A stretch of 64,000 bases of DNA from Croceicoccus sediminis (GTDB lineage Bacteria; Pseudomonadota; Alphaproteobacteria; Sphingomonadales; Sphingomonadaceae): NCBI RefSeq assembly GCF_007570835.1, contig NZ_SUNC01000001.1, positions 620,001 through 684,000 of the forward strand. The letters are read 5' to 3'. Of this stretch, positions 18,066-30,511 are shown one piece after another. The notes beneath the pieces were generated by a model. The model did no database searches. It was not told the origin of the DNA and worked only from the letters and a program-made list of their open reading frames with translations. The translations under genes were made by a program, and so were the position numbers. Numbering within the stretch: the first letter of the stretch is position 1; each line of letters opens with the position of its first letter.

Positions 18066-19679
18066 ATGAATAAAGTTCTGGGTCGCATCCGCAACACTCT
18101 GGCCGCAACGGCCGCCATCGCCGCGCTGGCCGCATCGCCTGCGCATGCAGAATGGTGGAAGGCCGAAACCGACCATTTCATCATCTATTCCGAGGATTCG
18201 AAGGACGACACCGAAGCCTTCGCGCGCGAACTGGAACGGTTCGATAACGCGCTGCGCACGATCCAGGCCCTGCCGGTCAAGCCGGAAGAGGAACTGAGCG
18301 ACGCGAACAAGGTCACGATCTTCCGCGAAGGCCGCGTGTCGGGCATCGCCAAGCTGGCCGGTGCCCCCGGTTCGGGCGTCGCGGGCTTTTATATCCCGCG
18401 CGCAGGTGCGCCCGTCGCCTTTACGCCGGTGCAGGAAGACATCACCGACATCCGCTCCATCCGTCAGCGCGCCCGCAATACCGAGGCGGAGATTGATCCG
18501 CGCTCGATCCTTCAGCACGAATATGTCCACCACTTCATGCTGCAGACGTTCCCGGCGACTTATCCCGACTGGTACATCGAGGCGTTCGCAGAGCTTTACG
18601 CCACGATCGAGCTTTACGACGACGGCACGTTCCACCTGGGCAACCCGCCTCAGTACCGCTCGTTCCAGATCTACAACCTGCGCAGTTTCCCGCTGAAGCA
18701 GATGTTCGACCAGAACCACGAACGCTCGGGCCTTGATCGGTTCCAGTTCTACGGCACCGGCTGGATGGTCGCGCACTACCTCAGCTTCAATCCCGAACGC
18801 CGTCCGCAGCTGTTCCAATACCTGAAGGCCATCGGCGAGGGGCAGGACGGCCTGACCGCCGCAAAAGAAGCTTTCGGCGATCTCGACAAGCTGCAGGACG
18901 AAGTCGACGCCTACAAGCGGCAGGCCAAGCTGGGCAAGTTGCCGGGTTTCGACATCAAGCCCGCCGACTATGTCGCCCCGGCAGTTGAAATGCGCGAGCT
19001 GACCCCGGCGGAGGAATCGGTCATCAAGCTCTACATGCGTTCCAGGCGCGGGGTCGACCGCAAGGACGCAAAGGAAGTCGCCGACAGCATCGAGGCCAAG
19101 GCGGCAGAATATCCCAGCAGCCTTTTCGTCCAGATCGCTGCCGCCGAAGCCTTCGTCGATGCGCGTCGTTACGACGAGGCCGACCGCGCCGTGGCGCGCG
19201 CGCTGGCGCTCGATCCCAACTCGTCGCAGGCATGGCTGTACAAGGCCAAGTCGATCATGGGCCGTGCGGAGTACGAGGCCAAGGACATGGCCATGTACGC
19301 CGATGCGCGTGAGCCGTTGGCCATGGCCAACAAGCTCGATCCGCAAAACCCCGAACCGCTGATCCTCTATTACGAGACGTATCGCCGCGCCGGCGAAGCG
19401 CCGACCGAGAATGCGATCGTCGCGCTGGAATCGGTGTTCGAGGATGCGGCTTTCGACGCGGCCTATCGCATGATCCTGGCCCGCCAGCTTCTGATCGAGC
19501 TGAAAGGCCCGCTCGCCAAGACGGTTCTGGCCCCAATCGCGTTCAGCTTCCACGGCGACCAGGAAGACAACAAGCTGGGCCAGGTGATCGACCTGATCGA
19601 CGAGCAGAAGACCGAGGAAGCCCGCGACAAGCTCATCGAGCTCATGGCCGAGGCCGAACGCAAGGCCAAGGAATCCTGA
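18066..19679 (+). CDS. Exported HExxH metallopeptidase-like protein with TPR repeats (copy 1)
   Basis: 537-aa secreted protein. A signal peptide (AALAASPAHA|E) is followed by the segment EWWKAETDHFIIYSE, which recurs almost unchanged in the gene at 21372. The gluzincin-like zinc site is HEYVHH, with a Glu-containing helix downstream (YIEAFAELYAT) that could supply the third ligand. From about residue 350 to the end the protein is helical with TPR-like repeats (ALALDPNSSQAWLYKAK). It is probably a periplasmic protease or a substrate-binding relative. The ATG at 18066 has GAGGGG immediately upstream. It and the second copy flank the photolyase gene; the order suggests duplication and later insertion, which is inference. 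Confidence 0.8.
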   Translation: MNKVLGRIRNTLAATAAIAALAASPAHAEWWKAETDHFIIYSEDSKDDTEAFARELERFDNALRTIQALPVKPEEELSDANKVTIFREGRVSGIAKLAGAPGSGVAGFYIPRAGAPVAFTPVQEDITDIRSIRQRARNTEAEIDPRSILQHEYVHHFMLQTFPATYPDWYIEAFAELYATIELYDDGTFHLGNPPQYRSFQIYNLRSFPLKQMFDQNHERSGLDRFQFYGTGWMVAHYLSFNPERRPQLFQYLKAIGEGQDGLTAAKEAFGDLDKLQDEVDAYKRQAKLGKLPGFDIKPADYVAPAVEMRELTPAEESVIKLYMRSRRGVDRKDAKEVADSIEAKAAEYPSSLFVQIAAAEAFVDARRYDEADRAVARALALDPNSSQAWLYKAKSIMGRAEYEAKDMAMYADAREPLAMANKLDPQNPEPLILYYETYRRAGEAPTENAIVALESVFEDAAFDAAYRMILARQLLIELKGPLAKTVLAPIAFSFHGDQEDNKLGQVIDLIDEQKTEEARDKLIELMAEAERKAKES

Positions 19680-19756
19680 CCGGCTGAACGGCCGACCATC
19701 AACAGGCCGTTGACGGGGCCGGGACACCTTGGGCGCGTTCGTGCGTTGCTCAGGTC

Positions 19757-21313
19757 ATGCCCGGCCCCGTTCTTGTACCTGTCCTTGGCGATCAGCTGAC
19801 CCGTGACATTGCCAGCCTGAGAGGGCGGACGAAAAAGGACACGGTCATCCTGATGATGGAGGTCGCGGACGAGACCACTTACGTCAAACACCACAAGGCC
19901 AAGATCGCCCTGATCCTGTCGGCCATGCGCCATTTTGCCGCCGAATTGCGCGATGCGGGGTGGGCGGTCGACTACATCGCGCTGGAAGACGAGGGAAACA
20001 CCGGCTCCTTCACCGGCGAGATCGCCCGCGCGGTGGAACGGCACGGCGCAAGCGAAGTCCGCATCGTGGAGCCGGGCGAATGGCGCGTGCTGAAAGCGCT
20101 GGAGGGGCTTAAAGGTCCCCTGCCCGTTCCGATGGAGATCATCCCCGATGATCGCTTCGTCTGTTCCCTGAACGAATTCTACACCTGGGCCCAGTCGCGC
20201 GACACGCTACGGATGGAGAACTTCTACCGCGAAATGCGGCGCAAGACCGGCCTCTTGATGGACGGCAACGAGCCCGAAGGCGGCCAGTGGAATTTCGACC
20301 ACGACAACCGCGCCTCGCCCGACAAGAACATGGACCCGCCGCCCGCGCCCAAGTTCGAACCGGACGACGTCACGCGCGATGTCATGGATATGGTGGAGCG
20401 GCGTTTTGCCGACCATTTCGGCTCACTCGACCACTTTGGCTGGTCCGTCACAGCCGATCAGGCGTCACGGGCGCTGGACGCATTCGTTACCGAGCGTCTG
20501 CCCGACTTCGGCACGTATCAGGACGCGATGGTCCACGGGTCGGATGACCTGTTCCATTCGCTGCTTTCGACTTCGATCAATCTCGGCATTCTCGACCCGC
20601 TGGAGTGCTGCCGTCGGGCCGAACAGACCTATCGCGACGGCAAGGCCCCAATCAACGCGGTCGAAGGGTTCATCCGTCAGATCATCGGCTGGCGCGAATA
20701 TATCCGCGGGATGTACTGGCTGGAAATGCCCGACCTGGCAGAGGCCAATGCGCTGAACGCCACGCGGCCCCTGCCCGAGTTCTACTGGACCGGCGAGACC
20801 GGGATGCGCTGCATGGCAGACTGCGTGCGATCGACGCGGGAGAACGCGCACGCCCACCATATCCAGCGGCTGATGGTGCTGGGCAATTTCGCTCTGATCG
20901 CGGGGGTGAAGCCGCAAGAGGTCGAGGACTGGTTCCTCGTCGTCTATGCCGATGCCTATGAATGGGTCGAACTGCCCAATGTCGCGGCGATGGCGCTGTG
21001 GGCCGACAAGGGCCGGCTTGCGTCAAAGCCCTATGCGGCGAGCGGCAACTACATCAACAAGATGAGCGATTATTGCAGCGATTGCGCCTATTCGGTCTCG
21101 AAGAAAACCGGCAAAGGGGCGTGCCCGTTCAACCCGCTCTACTGGGACTTTCTCGTCCGCAATCGCGCTCTGCTGGAATCGAACCACCGCATCGGGCGCG
21201 CATATGCAACGTGGGACCGGATGAAGCCGGACAAGCAGAAGGCCTACCTCGACAGCGCGAAGGCCGTTCTGGACGACCTGAAACCCGCAAAGGGTGGATG
21301 GGCGCGCGGCTAG
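19757..21313 (+). CDS. FeS-BCP-type (6-4) photolyase / cryptochrome
   Basis: 518-aa flavoprotein of the bacterial cryptochrome-photolyase family containing an iron-sulfur cluster (PhrB/CryB group), which repairs UV-induced (6-4) photoproducts using light; some members are photoreceptors. The N-terminal Rossmann-type antenna domain (VLVPVLGDQLT) precedes the helical FAD domain with INAVEGFIRQIIGWRE and the His-rich AHAHHIQRLMVLGNF. All four cluster ligands of PhrB have counterparts: C352, C440, C443 and C456, at a constant offset of two residues from the described C350, C438, C441 and C454. The ATG at 19757 fits the family start. It sits between the two paralogous HExxH genes. Confidence 0.93.
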   Translation: MPGPVLVPVLGDQLTRDIASLRGRTKKDTVILMMEVADETTYVKHHKAKIALILSAMRHFAAELRDAGWAVDYIALEDEGNTGSFTGEIARAVERHGASEVRIVEPGEWRVLKALEGLKGPLPVPMEIIPDDRFVCSLNEFYTWAQSRDTLRMENFYREMRRKTGLLMDGNEPEGGQWNFDHDNRASPDKNMDPPPAPKFEPDDVTRDVMDMVERRFADHFGSLDHFGWSVTADQASRALDAFVTERLPDFGTYQDAMVHGSDDLFHSLLSTSINLGILDPLECCRRAEQTYRDGKAPINAVEGFIRQIIGWREYIRGMYWLEMPDLAEANALNATRPLPEFYWTGETGMRCMADCVRSTRENAHAHHIQRLMVLGNFALIAGVKPQEVEDWFLVVYADAYEWVELPNVAAMALWADKGRLASKPYAASGNYINKMSDYCSDCAYSVSKKTGKGACPFNPLYWDFLVRNRALLESNHRIGRAYATWDRMKPDKQKAYLDSAKAVLDDLKPAKGGWARG

Positions 21314-21371
21314 TTCTTGATCGGCCGGGACAGATAGGCAAGATGCCCCAAGAGACTTGGGGGTCGCGAAA

Positions 21372-22967
21372 ATGCATCGAATACATGGGTTTCTTCTGTC
21401 GGCCACGGCAGCGCTCGGCCTTGCCTCGCCCGCTGCGGCCGAATGGCACAAGGCGGAAACCGAAAACTTCATTGTCTATTCCGAAGGCAAGGAAGACCGG
21501 GTCCGCGCATTTGCACGCGAGCTGGAGCTGTTCGACGCACTTCTGCACCAGCTTCACGGGATCGAACGGTCGGGCAATCCGAACCGGCCCACCATCTACC
21601 TGGTAGACAGCAGTCGCGATGTCGAGAAGCTGTCGTGGAGCGGTGTGGGTGGATTCTACACGGCAAACGAATACGGCACTTACGCAGTCGGCCGTAACTC
21701 ACGCATCAAGACCGGTTATCGCCTGAACGGCAATTCGATCCTCTATCACGAATATGCCCACCACTTCATGTACCGCAATTTCAACAGCGCGGTTCCGGCG
21801 TGGTATTCGGAAGCTTTTGCCGAGTTCTACTCAACCACCGTCATTGGCGATGACACCATCGAGATAGGCCGCCCCGCCAACCACCGCACCTATAGCCTGC
21901 AATACCACGACGGCGATTCTGTCGCGGAATTCCTGTTGGCGGAGCAGGGAGATAACACCTCCTACTCGCGCGGCTGGCTGCTGCTTCACATGCTGCAGTC
22001 CGACCCGGGCTACGCGCACAGGCTTGCCACCTATCTCGACGACTTCCGCAACGGAAAGTCTCTGGAGGAAGCGGCGAAGGCGCTGGGCGATCTGGATCGG
22101 TTGACCGATGCTGTCGGCCACTATGGCAGGGGCAAGCTGCAGTTCAGCATCCTCGACACGACTAACCTTCCCGCGCCCGCAATCACCACTTCGCTGCCCG
22201 ATCCGGTGGAGCAGGAGCTTATCTCGATAGACCTGCTTCGCCGATCGGAGATGAGGCAGGACGAACCGATCCGGCTGCTGAAAAAGCTTGAGCAGAAGTA
22301 TCCGGGCGAACCGCGCGTGAAGTTCGCCCTTGCAAAGGCCCACCACGATCACGCGACTTTCGTCGACGAAATCTACGAATACGTTGAGGAACTGCGCCGC
22401 ACGCTTGCGGAAGAGGAGCCCAAATCCGAAAAGATCGAGGACCTTGAAGAGGCGATCGCCTACAACATCAAGGAATATGACCTTGCCGATAAGGCAAAGC
22501 TTCGCGCAGAGCAGGCGCGGGCCTATGCCGACGCGGAACGCGAGGTGGATGTTGTGCTGGCGGCAATGCCCGACCATCCTCGCGCCAATGCGCTGAAGGG
22601 CGAAATCTTGATGCACAAGGCCGCTAAGGGCGAAGACGACCAGTGGCGCGCTGCACGCGGATACCTTGTGAAAGCCAACCGCCTTTCGCCGGAAGATCCG
22701 CTGCCGCTCTACCTCTGGCACAAGGCCTATCGCGATTCAGGCGACGAAATGCCCGAGGTGGCGCACATGGGCCTTCGCAAGGCTTACGTCCTTGCGCCCG
22801 AAAGCAAGAAAATCCGCAATGCGCTGGCTCGCGACCTGGCGGATCTTGGCCAGTTCGAGCCTGCGATCGCGATTGCCAAGATCTCGGCCTTCTCGCCTCA
22901 CGCGTGGACGACGGACCGCAAGCTGCTGGAAGACATCCGCAAGATGGCGAAACTGCCAAGGAGTTGA
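21372..22967 (+). CDS. Exported HExxH metallopeptidase-like protein with TPR repeats (copy 2)
   Basis: 531-aa paralogue of the product of the gene at 18066, with the same layout: signal peptide (LGLASPAAA|E), the near-identical EWHKAETENFIVYSE, zinc motif HEYAHH followed by WYSEAFAEFYST, and a long helical C-terminal half with TPR-like repeats. The middle has a charged stretch (ELRRTLAEEEPKSEKIEDLE) likely to form a long helix. The ATG at 21372 is preceded by TTGGGGG; an in-frame TTG 15 nt earlier is less likely. The gene ends only 4 bp from the convergent ada gene, and no terminator is visible between them. The overall divergence suggests different substrates or an old duplication. Confidence 0.8.
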   Translation: MHRIHGFLLSATAALGLASPAAAEWHKAETENFIVYSEGKEDRVRAFARELELFDALLHQLHGIERSGNPNRPTIYLVDSSRDVEKLSWSGVGGFYTANEYGTYAVGRNSRIKTGYRLNGNSILYHEYAHHFMYRNFNSAVPAWYSEAFAEFYSTTVIGDDTIEIGRPANHRTYSLQYHDGDSVAEFLLAEQGDNTSYSRGWLLLHMLQSDPGYAHRLATYLDDFRNGKSLEEAAKALGDLDRLTDAVGHYGRGKLQFSILDTTNLPAPAITTSLPDPVEQELISIDLLRRSEMRQDEPIRLLKKLEQKYPGEPRVKFALAKAHHDHATFVDEIYEYVEELRRTLAEEEPKSEKIEDLEEAIAYNIKEYDLADKAKLRAEQARAYADAEREVDVVLAAMPDHPRANALKGEILMHKAAKGEDDQWRAARGYLVKANRLSPEDPLPLYLWHKAYRDSGDEMPEVAHMGLRKAYVLAPESKKIRNALARDLADLGQFEPAIAIAKISAFSPHAWTTDRKLLEDIRKMAKLPRS

Positions 22968-22971
22968 AAGA

Positions 22972-24015
22972 TCAGCGTTCGCTTTCCCGCTTGAGCAGTT
23001 CGCGCTTGATCGCCTCGCCATAGGCATAGCCGCCGACAGACCCGTCCGAACGGATCACGCGGTGGCACGGGATCAGCACCGCGACGCTGTTCGCGCCATT
23101 GGCGCTGCCCGCTGCGCGGACGGCTTTCGGGGTTCCGGCGGCAGCGGCAAGCTGCGCGTAAGTGCGCGTTTCACCGGCCGGTATCTTGCGCAGTTCGGCC
23201 CAAATGCGTTCCTGAAATGCGGTACCCTGCACGTCGAGCGGGATGTCGGACGGCGTGCCCGGTTTTTCCACCGCCGCGACGATGCGGGCGAACAGCCTCG
23301 CGAAATCCTCTCCGCCCTCGACAAGGTCCGCCTTCGGGAACCGTGTGCGCAGGTCATGCTCGCTCTCCCCGAACGAAAGGCGGCACACGCCCTTGGCGGT
23401 CGCGGCGGCCAGCATCGGGCCGAGGCTCGTCTGCGCCACGGCCCAGCGTATCGTCACGCCCCTGCCGCCGTCGGCCCATGCCGAAGGTGCCATGCCCATT
23501 CTCTCCCTCGCCTTTTCATAGAATCGCGATGCTGCACCGTACCCGGCCTCGTGGATCGCGCCGGTTACGTCACTGCTCGCAAGAGCGTCCTGCGCGCGCT
23601 CCATCCGCAAGGCACGGCCATAGGCGGCGGGCGTCATGCCCGTGGCCCGCGCGAACACGCGTGAGAAATGATCGGGCGAATAACCGACAGCCGCGGCAAG
23701 ATCGACCAGCGGCAAACGCGCGTCCGCATCGCCGATCAATCCGATCGCGCGCGCCACGGCATGCGAATCGCGGGCCGCCTCGTCGGGTCTGCAGCGTTTG
23801 CACGGGCGAAAGCCCATCGCCTCTGCCGCCTCGTTCGTCGCGGCAAGCCGCACGTTTTCCGGCCGCGGCCGCCGCGCGGGGCAGGACGGGCGACAGTAGA
23901 TCGACGTCGTCGTGACGCAGACCACGAATCGCCCGTCGTAGGCCCGATCGCGCCGCGCAAAGGCGGCAAGCGCCTCCGTCTCGCTCAGCGGCAGGGGGTC
24001 TGCGGTCGTCGTCAT
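22972..24015 (-). CDS. ada: Ada: methyltransferase and AraC-type regulator of the adaptive response
   Basis: 347-aa bifunctional protein that removes methyl groups from alkylated DNA and activates adaptive-response genes. The ATG at 24015 follows AAGAGGGGGC, a good ribosome site; the frame is open for 89 codons upstream but unlikely to be translated. Domains: N-terminal zinc phosphotriester methyltransferase with the Cys pairs YCRPSC and PCKRC, an AraC-type helix-turn-helix (LAAAVGYSPDHFSRVF), and a C-terminal O6-methylguanine methyltransferase with the acceptor Cys in IPCHRVI. All key residues are intact. It is divergent from the protease gene at 24119, sharing about 100 bp of control region. 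Confidence 0.96.
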   Translation of the reverse strand: MTTTADPLPLSETEALAAFARRDRAYDGRFVVCVTTTSIYCRPSCPARRPRPENVRLAATNEAAEAMGFRPCKRCRPDEAARDSHAVARAIGLIGDADARLPLVDLAAAVGYSPDHFSRVFARATGMTPAAYGRALRMERAQDALASSDVTGAIHEAGYGAASRFYEKARERMGMAPSAWADGGRGVTIRWAVAQTSLGPMLAAATAKGVCRLSFGESEHDLRTRFPKADLVEGGEDFARLFARIVAAVEKPGTPSDIPLDVQGTAFQERIWAELRKIPAGETRTYAQLAAAAGTPKAVRAAGSANGANSVAVLIPCHRVIRSDGSVGGYAYGEAIKRELLKRESER

Positions 24016-24118
24016 GCCCCCTCTTAACGCGGCAGCCATGCCACGCGCATCCCGAAACCTGCGTGCAAAACCGATATTCCCCCTGCCATCGCGCTCAGGA
24101 TCGGGTAACAGCGCCGTC

Positions 24119-25768
24119 ATGGGTTCGCGGTTCCCCCTCCCCGCCAAGGCCTTGCAGGCCTTTCGCCTCGTGCTGTGCGCGCTCTTGCTCGCCTGCTCGA
24201 TGCAGATGGCCGCACCCGCCCCGGCCCGCGCCGACAGCGCCGACATCAACGCCGCCGCGCGCAGCGTGGTGCGCGTGGTCATCGTGCTCCGCGATTCGTC
24301 GGGCTACGACGTCATCGGCCACGGCACAGGCTTTGCCGTGACGCCGAAACTCATCGTCACCAACGCCCACGTCCTCGCCCCGCTGCTGGAGGATGACCGC
24401 CTTCGCCTAGGCGTCGTGCCCGCGCAGGGACGAACCGGCTATTTCGCGCGAATCGTCAGGGTGTCGAGCGATGTGGACCTCGCCCTCATCGAACTGACAG
24501 AAGATGCCAGCCTGCCCGTCGCCACGCTCTATACCGGCGTGGTGGAGGACGGTGCGGACGTTTTCGCCGTGGGCTATCCCGCCAATGTGGACGAGGCGCT
24601 GGGACTGGGCCTCAATGGCCTCGTCTCGCCGCAGGCCCCGGTGAAGTCTCGCGGACAGGTATCGGGCGGACGCACGTCGACCCAGTTCGATACGCTGCTC
24701 CATACCGCCCCCATCGGCACCGGCAATTCGGGCGGCCCGCTGCTCGACGCCTGCGGGCGCGTGGTCGGCGTCAACAGTTTCGGCACGATCAGCGACAACG
24801 GCTCCGATTCGGAATTCTACTTCGCGGTTTCGATGCGCGAACTGGCCCCTTTCCTGCGCAAGGCGGGCGTGTCGGTCCATACCACGGCGCTCCCGTGTCA
24901 GAGCCTTGCCGCCTTCGATGCCGACGAGAGCGCGCGGGCCCTGCGCGAATCCGCGGCGCAACAGGCGCGGCTGGAGGCTGTCGCCGCCGAACGCCGCCTG
25001 AAGGCCGAACGCGCCTCGCGCCGGGCAGAACTGGAAACGATCGACAACCGCGAGACGTTGATGGCGCTTTCGGGCCTCATGCTCGCGCTCATGGTGTTGA
25101 GCGCGGCGGTATCGATGCGATTCTACGCGCGGCAGGAACAGGAACAGGGCGCGGCCAGCGCGATCTTCGCACTGCTCTGCCTGGTCGGCGCGCTGGCGGC
25201 ATGGTTCTCGCGGCCCAGCGTCGACGATATCGTCGAACGTGCGGCACAGGCCGAACGCGCGGCCATGGCCGAAGTGCCCGACGTGACGCCGCCGGATTCG
25301 CTGGTCGACAAGGGACGGTTCGTCTGCCGCTTCCGCCCCGAACGCAGCCGCGTGACCGTGTCGGCCACGAACGAGGTCCGCCTCGACTGGTCGCCGGATG
25401 GATGCGTGAACGAACAGACGCAATTCGGCCTGATGGATGGCGACTGGACCCGCATCCAGATCAACGGCGCGGACCAGACGATCTCGGTCAACCGCTACAA
25501 CCCGCAAGGGCGCGTCTATACCGTCGACCGCTATCTCGTGGATCTTCCGACGATGGATGCCGCACGCAAGGCGCGTGCCGATTTCCAGGCACCGGCCTGC
25601 GGCGCGGGCGACGATGCCGCGCGTGAATGGGGCGATGCACAGCAATCGATCCGCGCGCTGCTGCCCAAGATGCCGAACGAAAGGCTGGTCTTTTCCTGCG
25701 ATCCGGCCCCTGCGGGCAGCGCGGCGACGGCCACCACCACCGGCGAAAGCGCATCGCCGGAGGGCTGA
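24119..25768 (+). CDS. Membrane-associated trypsin-like serine protease with novel C-terminal domain
   Basis: 549-aa exported protease. The chosen ATG (24119, MGSRFPLP) begins a signal peptide ending around PARA|DS; ribosome site is weak. Residues ~40-250 are a chymotrypsin-fold domain with the complete triad: His in VTNAHV, Asp in SSDVDLALIEL, Ser in GTGNSGGPL. A charged coiled-coil-like helix (~270-310) leads to two membrane spans (~312-330 and ~345-362). The C-terminal ~180 residues contain four Cys and no family I recognise. With the signal peptide cleaved, the topology would place the C-terminal domain on the same side as the protease. No PDZ domain is visible, unlike DegP. Located 224 bp upstream of the ATP synthase operon. 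Confidence 0.82.
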   Translation: MGSRFPLPAKALQAFRLVLCALLLACSMQMAAPAPARADSADINAAARSVVRVVIVLRDSSGYDVIGHGTGFAVTPKLIVTNAHVLAPLLEDDRLRLGVVPAQGRTGYFARIVRVSSDVDLALIELTEDASLPVATLYTGVVEDGADVFAVGYPANVDEALGLGLNGLVSPQAPVKSRGQVSGGRTSTQFDTLLHTAPIGTGNSGGPLLDACGRVVGVNSFGTISDNGSDSEFYFAVSMRELAPFLRKAGVSVHTTALPCQSLAAFDADESARALRESAAQQARLEAVAAERRLKAERASRRAELETIDNRETLMALSGLMLALMVLSAAVSMRFYARQEQEQGAASAIFALLCLVGALAAWFSRPSVDDIVERAAQAERAAMAEVPDVTPPDSLVDKGRFVCRFRPERSRVTVSATNEVRLDWSPDGCVNEQTQFGLMDGDWTRIQINGADQTISVNRYNPQGRVYTVDRYLVDLPTMDAARKARADFQAPACGAGDDAAREWGDAQQSIRALLPKMPNERLVFSCDPAPAGSAATATTTGESASPEG

Positions 25769-25992
25769 TCGCGGCCTGCGACGCGTGCCGATTCAGCTCC
25801 ATCCGGTGGGCTATTTCGCAATGGCGGAATATTAGCCGATAAGCGTAGTTGTCATTTGCGGGTTTCGTTGCTAGGCGCGCCGCCGAGAAGATACCCCTGT
25901 CTGGCTCACCGCCAGATTGCGAATCTGCAGGCCCCCGGGTCATCGCGCGATTCGCCAGGCGGTTCGCGACAACGAAGAGGGAAGCAATTCGC

Positions 25993-26547
25993 GTGGATAT
26001 TTCCGGCGGCATTACGGCCAGTCTCGCAGGACGCTATGCAGCGGCCCTGTTCGACCTTGCGGTTGAACAGAATCAGGTGACTGCGATCGAAAACGACCTC
26101 GACAACCTGCGCCAGGCCATCGCGGCATCGGGCGACATGTCGGCACTGCTGACCGACCCCGAAATTTCCCGCAAGGCCGCCGGTGAAGCAGTCGATGCCG
26201 TCGGCCGCCACCTTGGCACGTCGGAGCTTACCCGCAAGTTCCTCGGCACGCTGGCGGAAAACCGCCGCCTTGCCGCGCTTCCCGACATCATCCGCGCGTT
26301 TGGCGCGATCGCCGCTGCCCAGCGCGGCGAAGTGACTGCCGAAGTCACCAGCGCCCACGCGCTTACCGATACCCAGATCGCCGCTCTCACCGCGAAGCTT
26401 ACCGCTCGCGAGGGACGCGACGTCAAGGTCCGTACCACGGTCGATCCCGCGATCCTCGGTGGGCTGGTCGTTCAGATCGGCTCGCAGCAGATCGACGGTT
26501 CGATCCGCACCCGTCTCAATTCTCTCGCCCAGGCGATGAAGGGCTAA
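25993..26547 (+). CDS. atpH: ATP synthase F1 subunit delta
   Basis: Stator subunit linking F1 to the peripheral stalk. The start is GTG at 25993 (VDISGG), with GAGGGAAG about 7 nt upstream; this gives 184 aa, the normal size, whereas the open frame upstream would add 48 unrelated residues. The N-terminal helical bundle ([15 protein letters not shown]) and the C-terminal conserved [15 protein letters not shown] that contacts the b subunit are visible. First gene of the F1 operon atpHAGDC; atpA begins 31 bp later. The Fo genes are not in the window, as is usual in alphaproteobacteria. Confidence 0.97.
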   Translation: MDISGGITASLAGRYAAALFDLAVEQNQVTAIENDLDNLRQAIAASGDMSALLTDPEISRKAAGEAVDAVGRHLGTSELTRKFLGTLAENRRLAALPDIIRAFGAIAAAQRGEVTAEVTSAHALTDTQIAALTAKLTAREGRDVKVRTTVDPAILGGLVVQIGSQQIDGSIRTRLNSLAQAMKG

Positions 26548-26578
26548 GCCCGCAAGGCTTCGACGAAAGGCTATTTAA

Positions 26579-28108
<1,530 letters not shown>

Positions 28109-28139
28109 GCCCCAAGAGACACTTAGCTAGGGAGCCGTC

Positions 28140-29015
28140 ATGGCCTCTTTGAAGGAACTCAAGGGTCGGATCACCTCGGTCAAGTCGACCCAGAAGATCA
28201 CGAAGGCCAAGCAGATGGTCGCCGCGGCCAAGCTGCGCAAGGCACAGGCGCGGGCCGAAGCCGCCCGGCCCTATGCCGAGCGTCTGACCGCGGTCATGGC
28301 CAGCCTTGCCAGCAAGGTCGGCGGTGACAACGCGCCGAAACTGCTTGCCGGCACCGGCTCGGACCAGCGTCACCTGCTGGTCATCGTCAACACCGACAAG
28401 GGCCTTTGCGGCGGTCTCAACGCGAACATCGTTCGTGCGGCCAGCCAGAAGGCCCGCAAGCTGATCGCCGAGGGCAAGGACGTTGAACTGTACCTCGTCG
28501 GCCGCAAGGGTCGTGCGCCGCTAAAGCGCAACTTCCCCGAACGGATCGGCAACCAGTTCGACACCAGCCAGGTGCGCGAACCCGGCTTTGAAGAGGCCGA
28601 GCAGATCGCATCGGAAGTCATCGGCATGTTCGAAGACGGCCGGTTCGACGTCGCTCACCTCGTCTATCCGATTTTCAAGTCGGCCCTGGCGCAGGATCCG
28701 ACGGTTCAGCAGATCGTCCCCGTCCCTGCACCGGAAACGGCTGTCTCGGACGATGCGGGTGCGGTCGTGGAATACGAACCGGGCGAAGAGGAAATCCTCG
28801 AAGAACTGTTGCCTCGTTACGTGAAGACGCAGATTTTCGGCGCTCTGCTGGAAATCGCGGCCTCCGAACAGGGCGCTTCGATGACCGCGATGGACAACGC
28901 AACGCGCAACGCGGGCGACCTGATCCAGAAGCTGACCATCCAGTACAACCGCAGCCGCCAGGCCGCGATCACCACCGAACTCGTCGAAATTATCGCGGGC
29001 GCCGAAGCGCTCTAG
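28140..29015 (+). CDS. atpG: ATP synthase F1 subunit gamma
   Basis: Rotor shaft of F1. The 291-aa protein begins [11 protein letters not shown], the conserved N-terminal coiled-coil helix that turns inside the ring, and ends with the conserved C-terminal helix [16 protein letters not shown]. The internal DKGLCGGLN motif of the Rossmann-like domain is present. Start ATG at 28140 is preceded by GGGAG. Gap to atpD is 21 bp. Confidence 0.98.
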   Translation: MASLKELKGRITSVKSTQKITKAKQMVAAAKLRKAQARAEAARPYAERLTAVMASLASKVGGDNAPKLLAGTGSDQRHLLVIVNTDKGLCGGLNANIVRAASQKARKLIAEGKDVELYLVGRKGRAPLKRNFPERIGNQFDTSQVREPGFEEAEQIASEVIGMFEDGRFDVAHLVYPIFKSALAQDPTVQQIVPVPAPETAVSDDAGAVVEYEPGEEEILEELLPRYVKTQIFGALLEIAASEQGASMTAMDNATRNAGDLIQKLTIQYNRSRQAAITTELVEIIAGAEAL

Positions 29016-30509
<1,494 letters not shown>

Positions 30510-30511
30510 TC

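Noticed and set aside
17961-19727. 588-codon minus-strand open frame across the first HExxH gene
   Set aside because: It spans the whole opposite-strand gene, shows no motif, and the plus frame has a signal peptide, zinc site and paralogue at 21372. Caused by third-position GC bias.
25769-25992. Sigma-70 promoter (TTGTCA-N17-TAGGCG) before atpH
   Set aside because: The -10 candidate is poor and the fit could be chance; the region surely holds the atp promoter, but I cannot place it.
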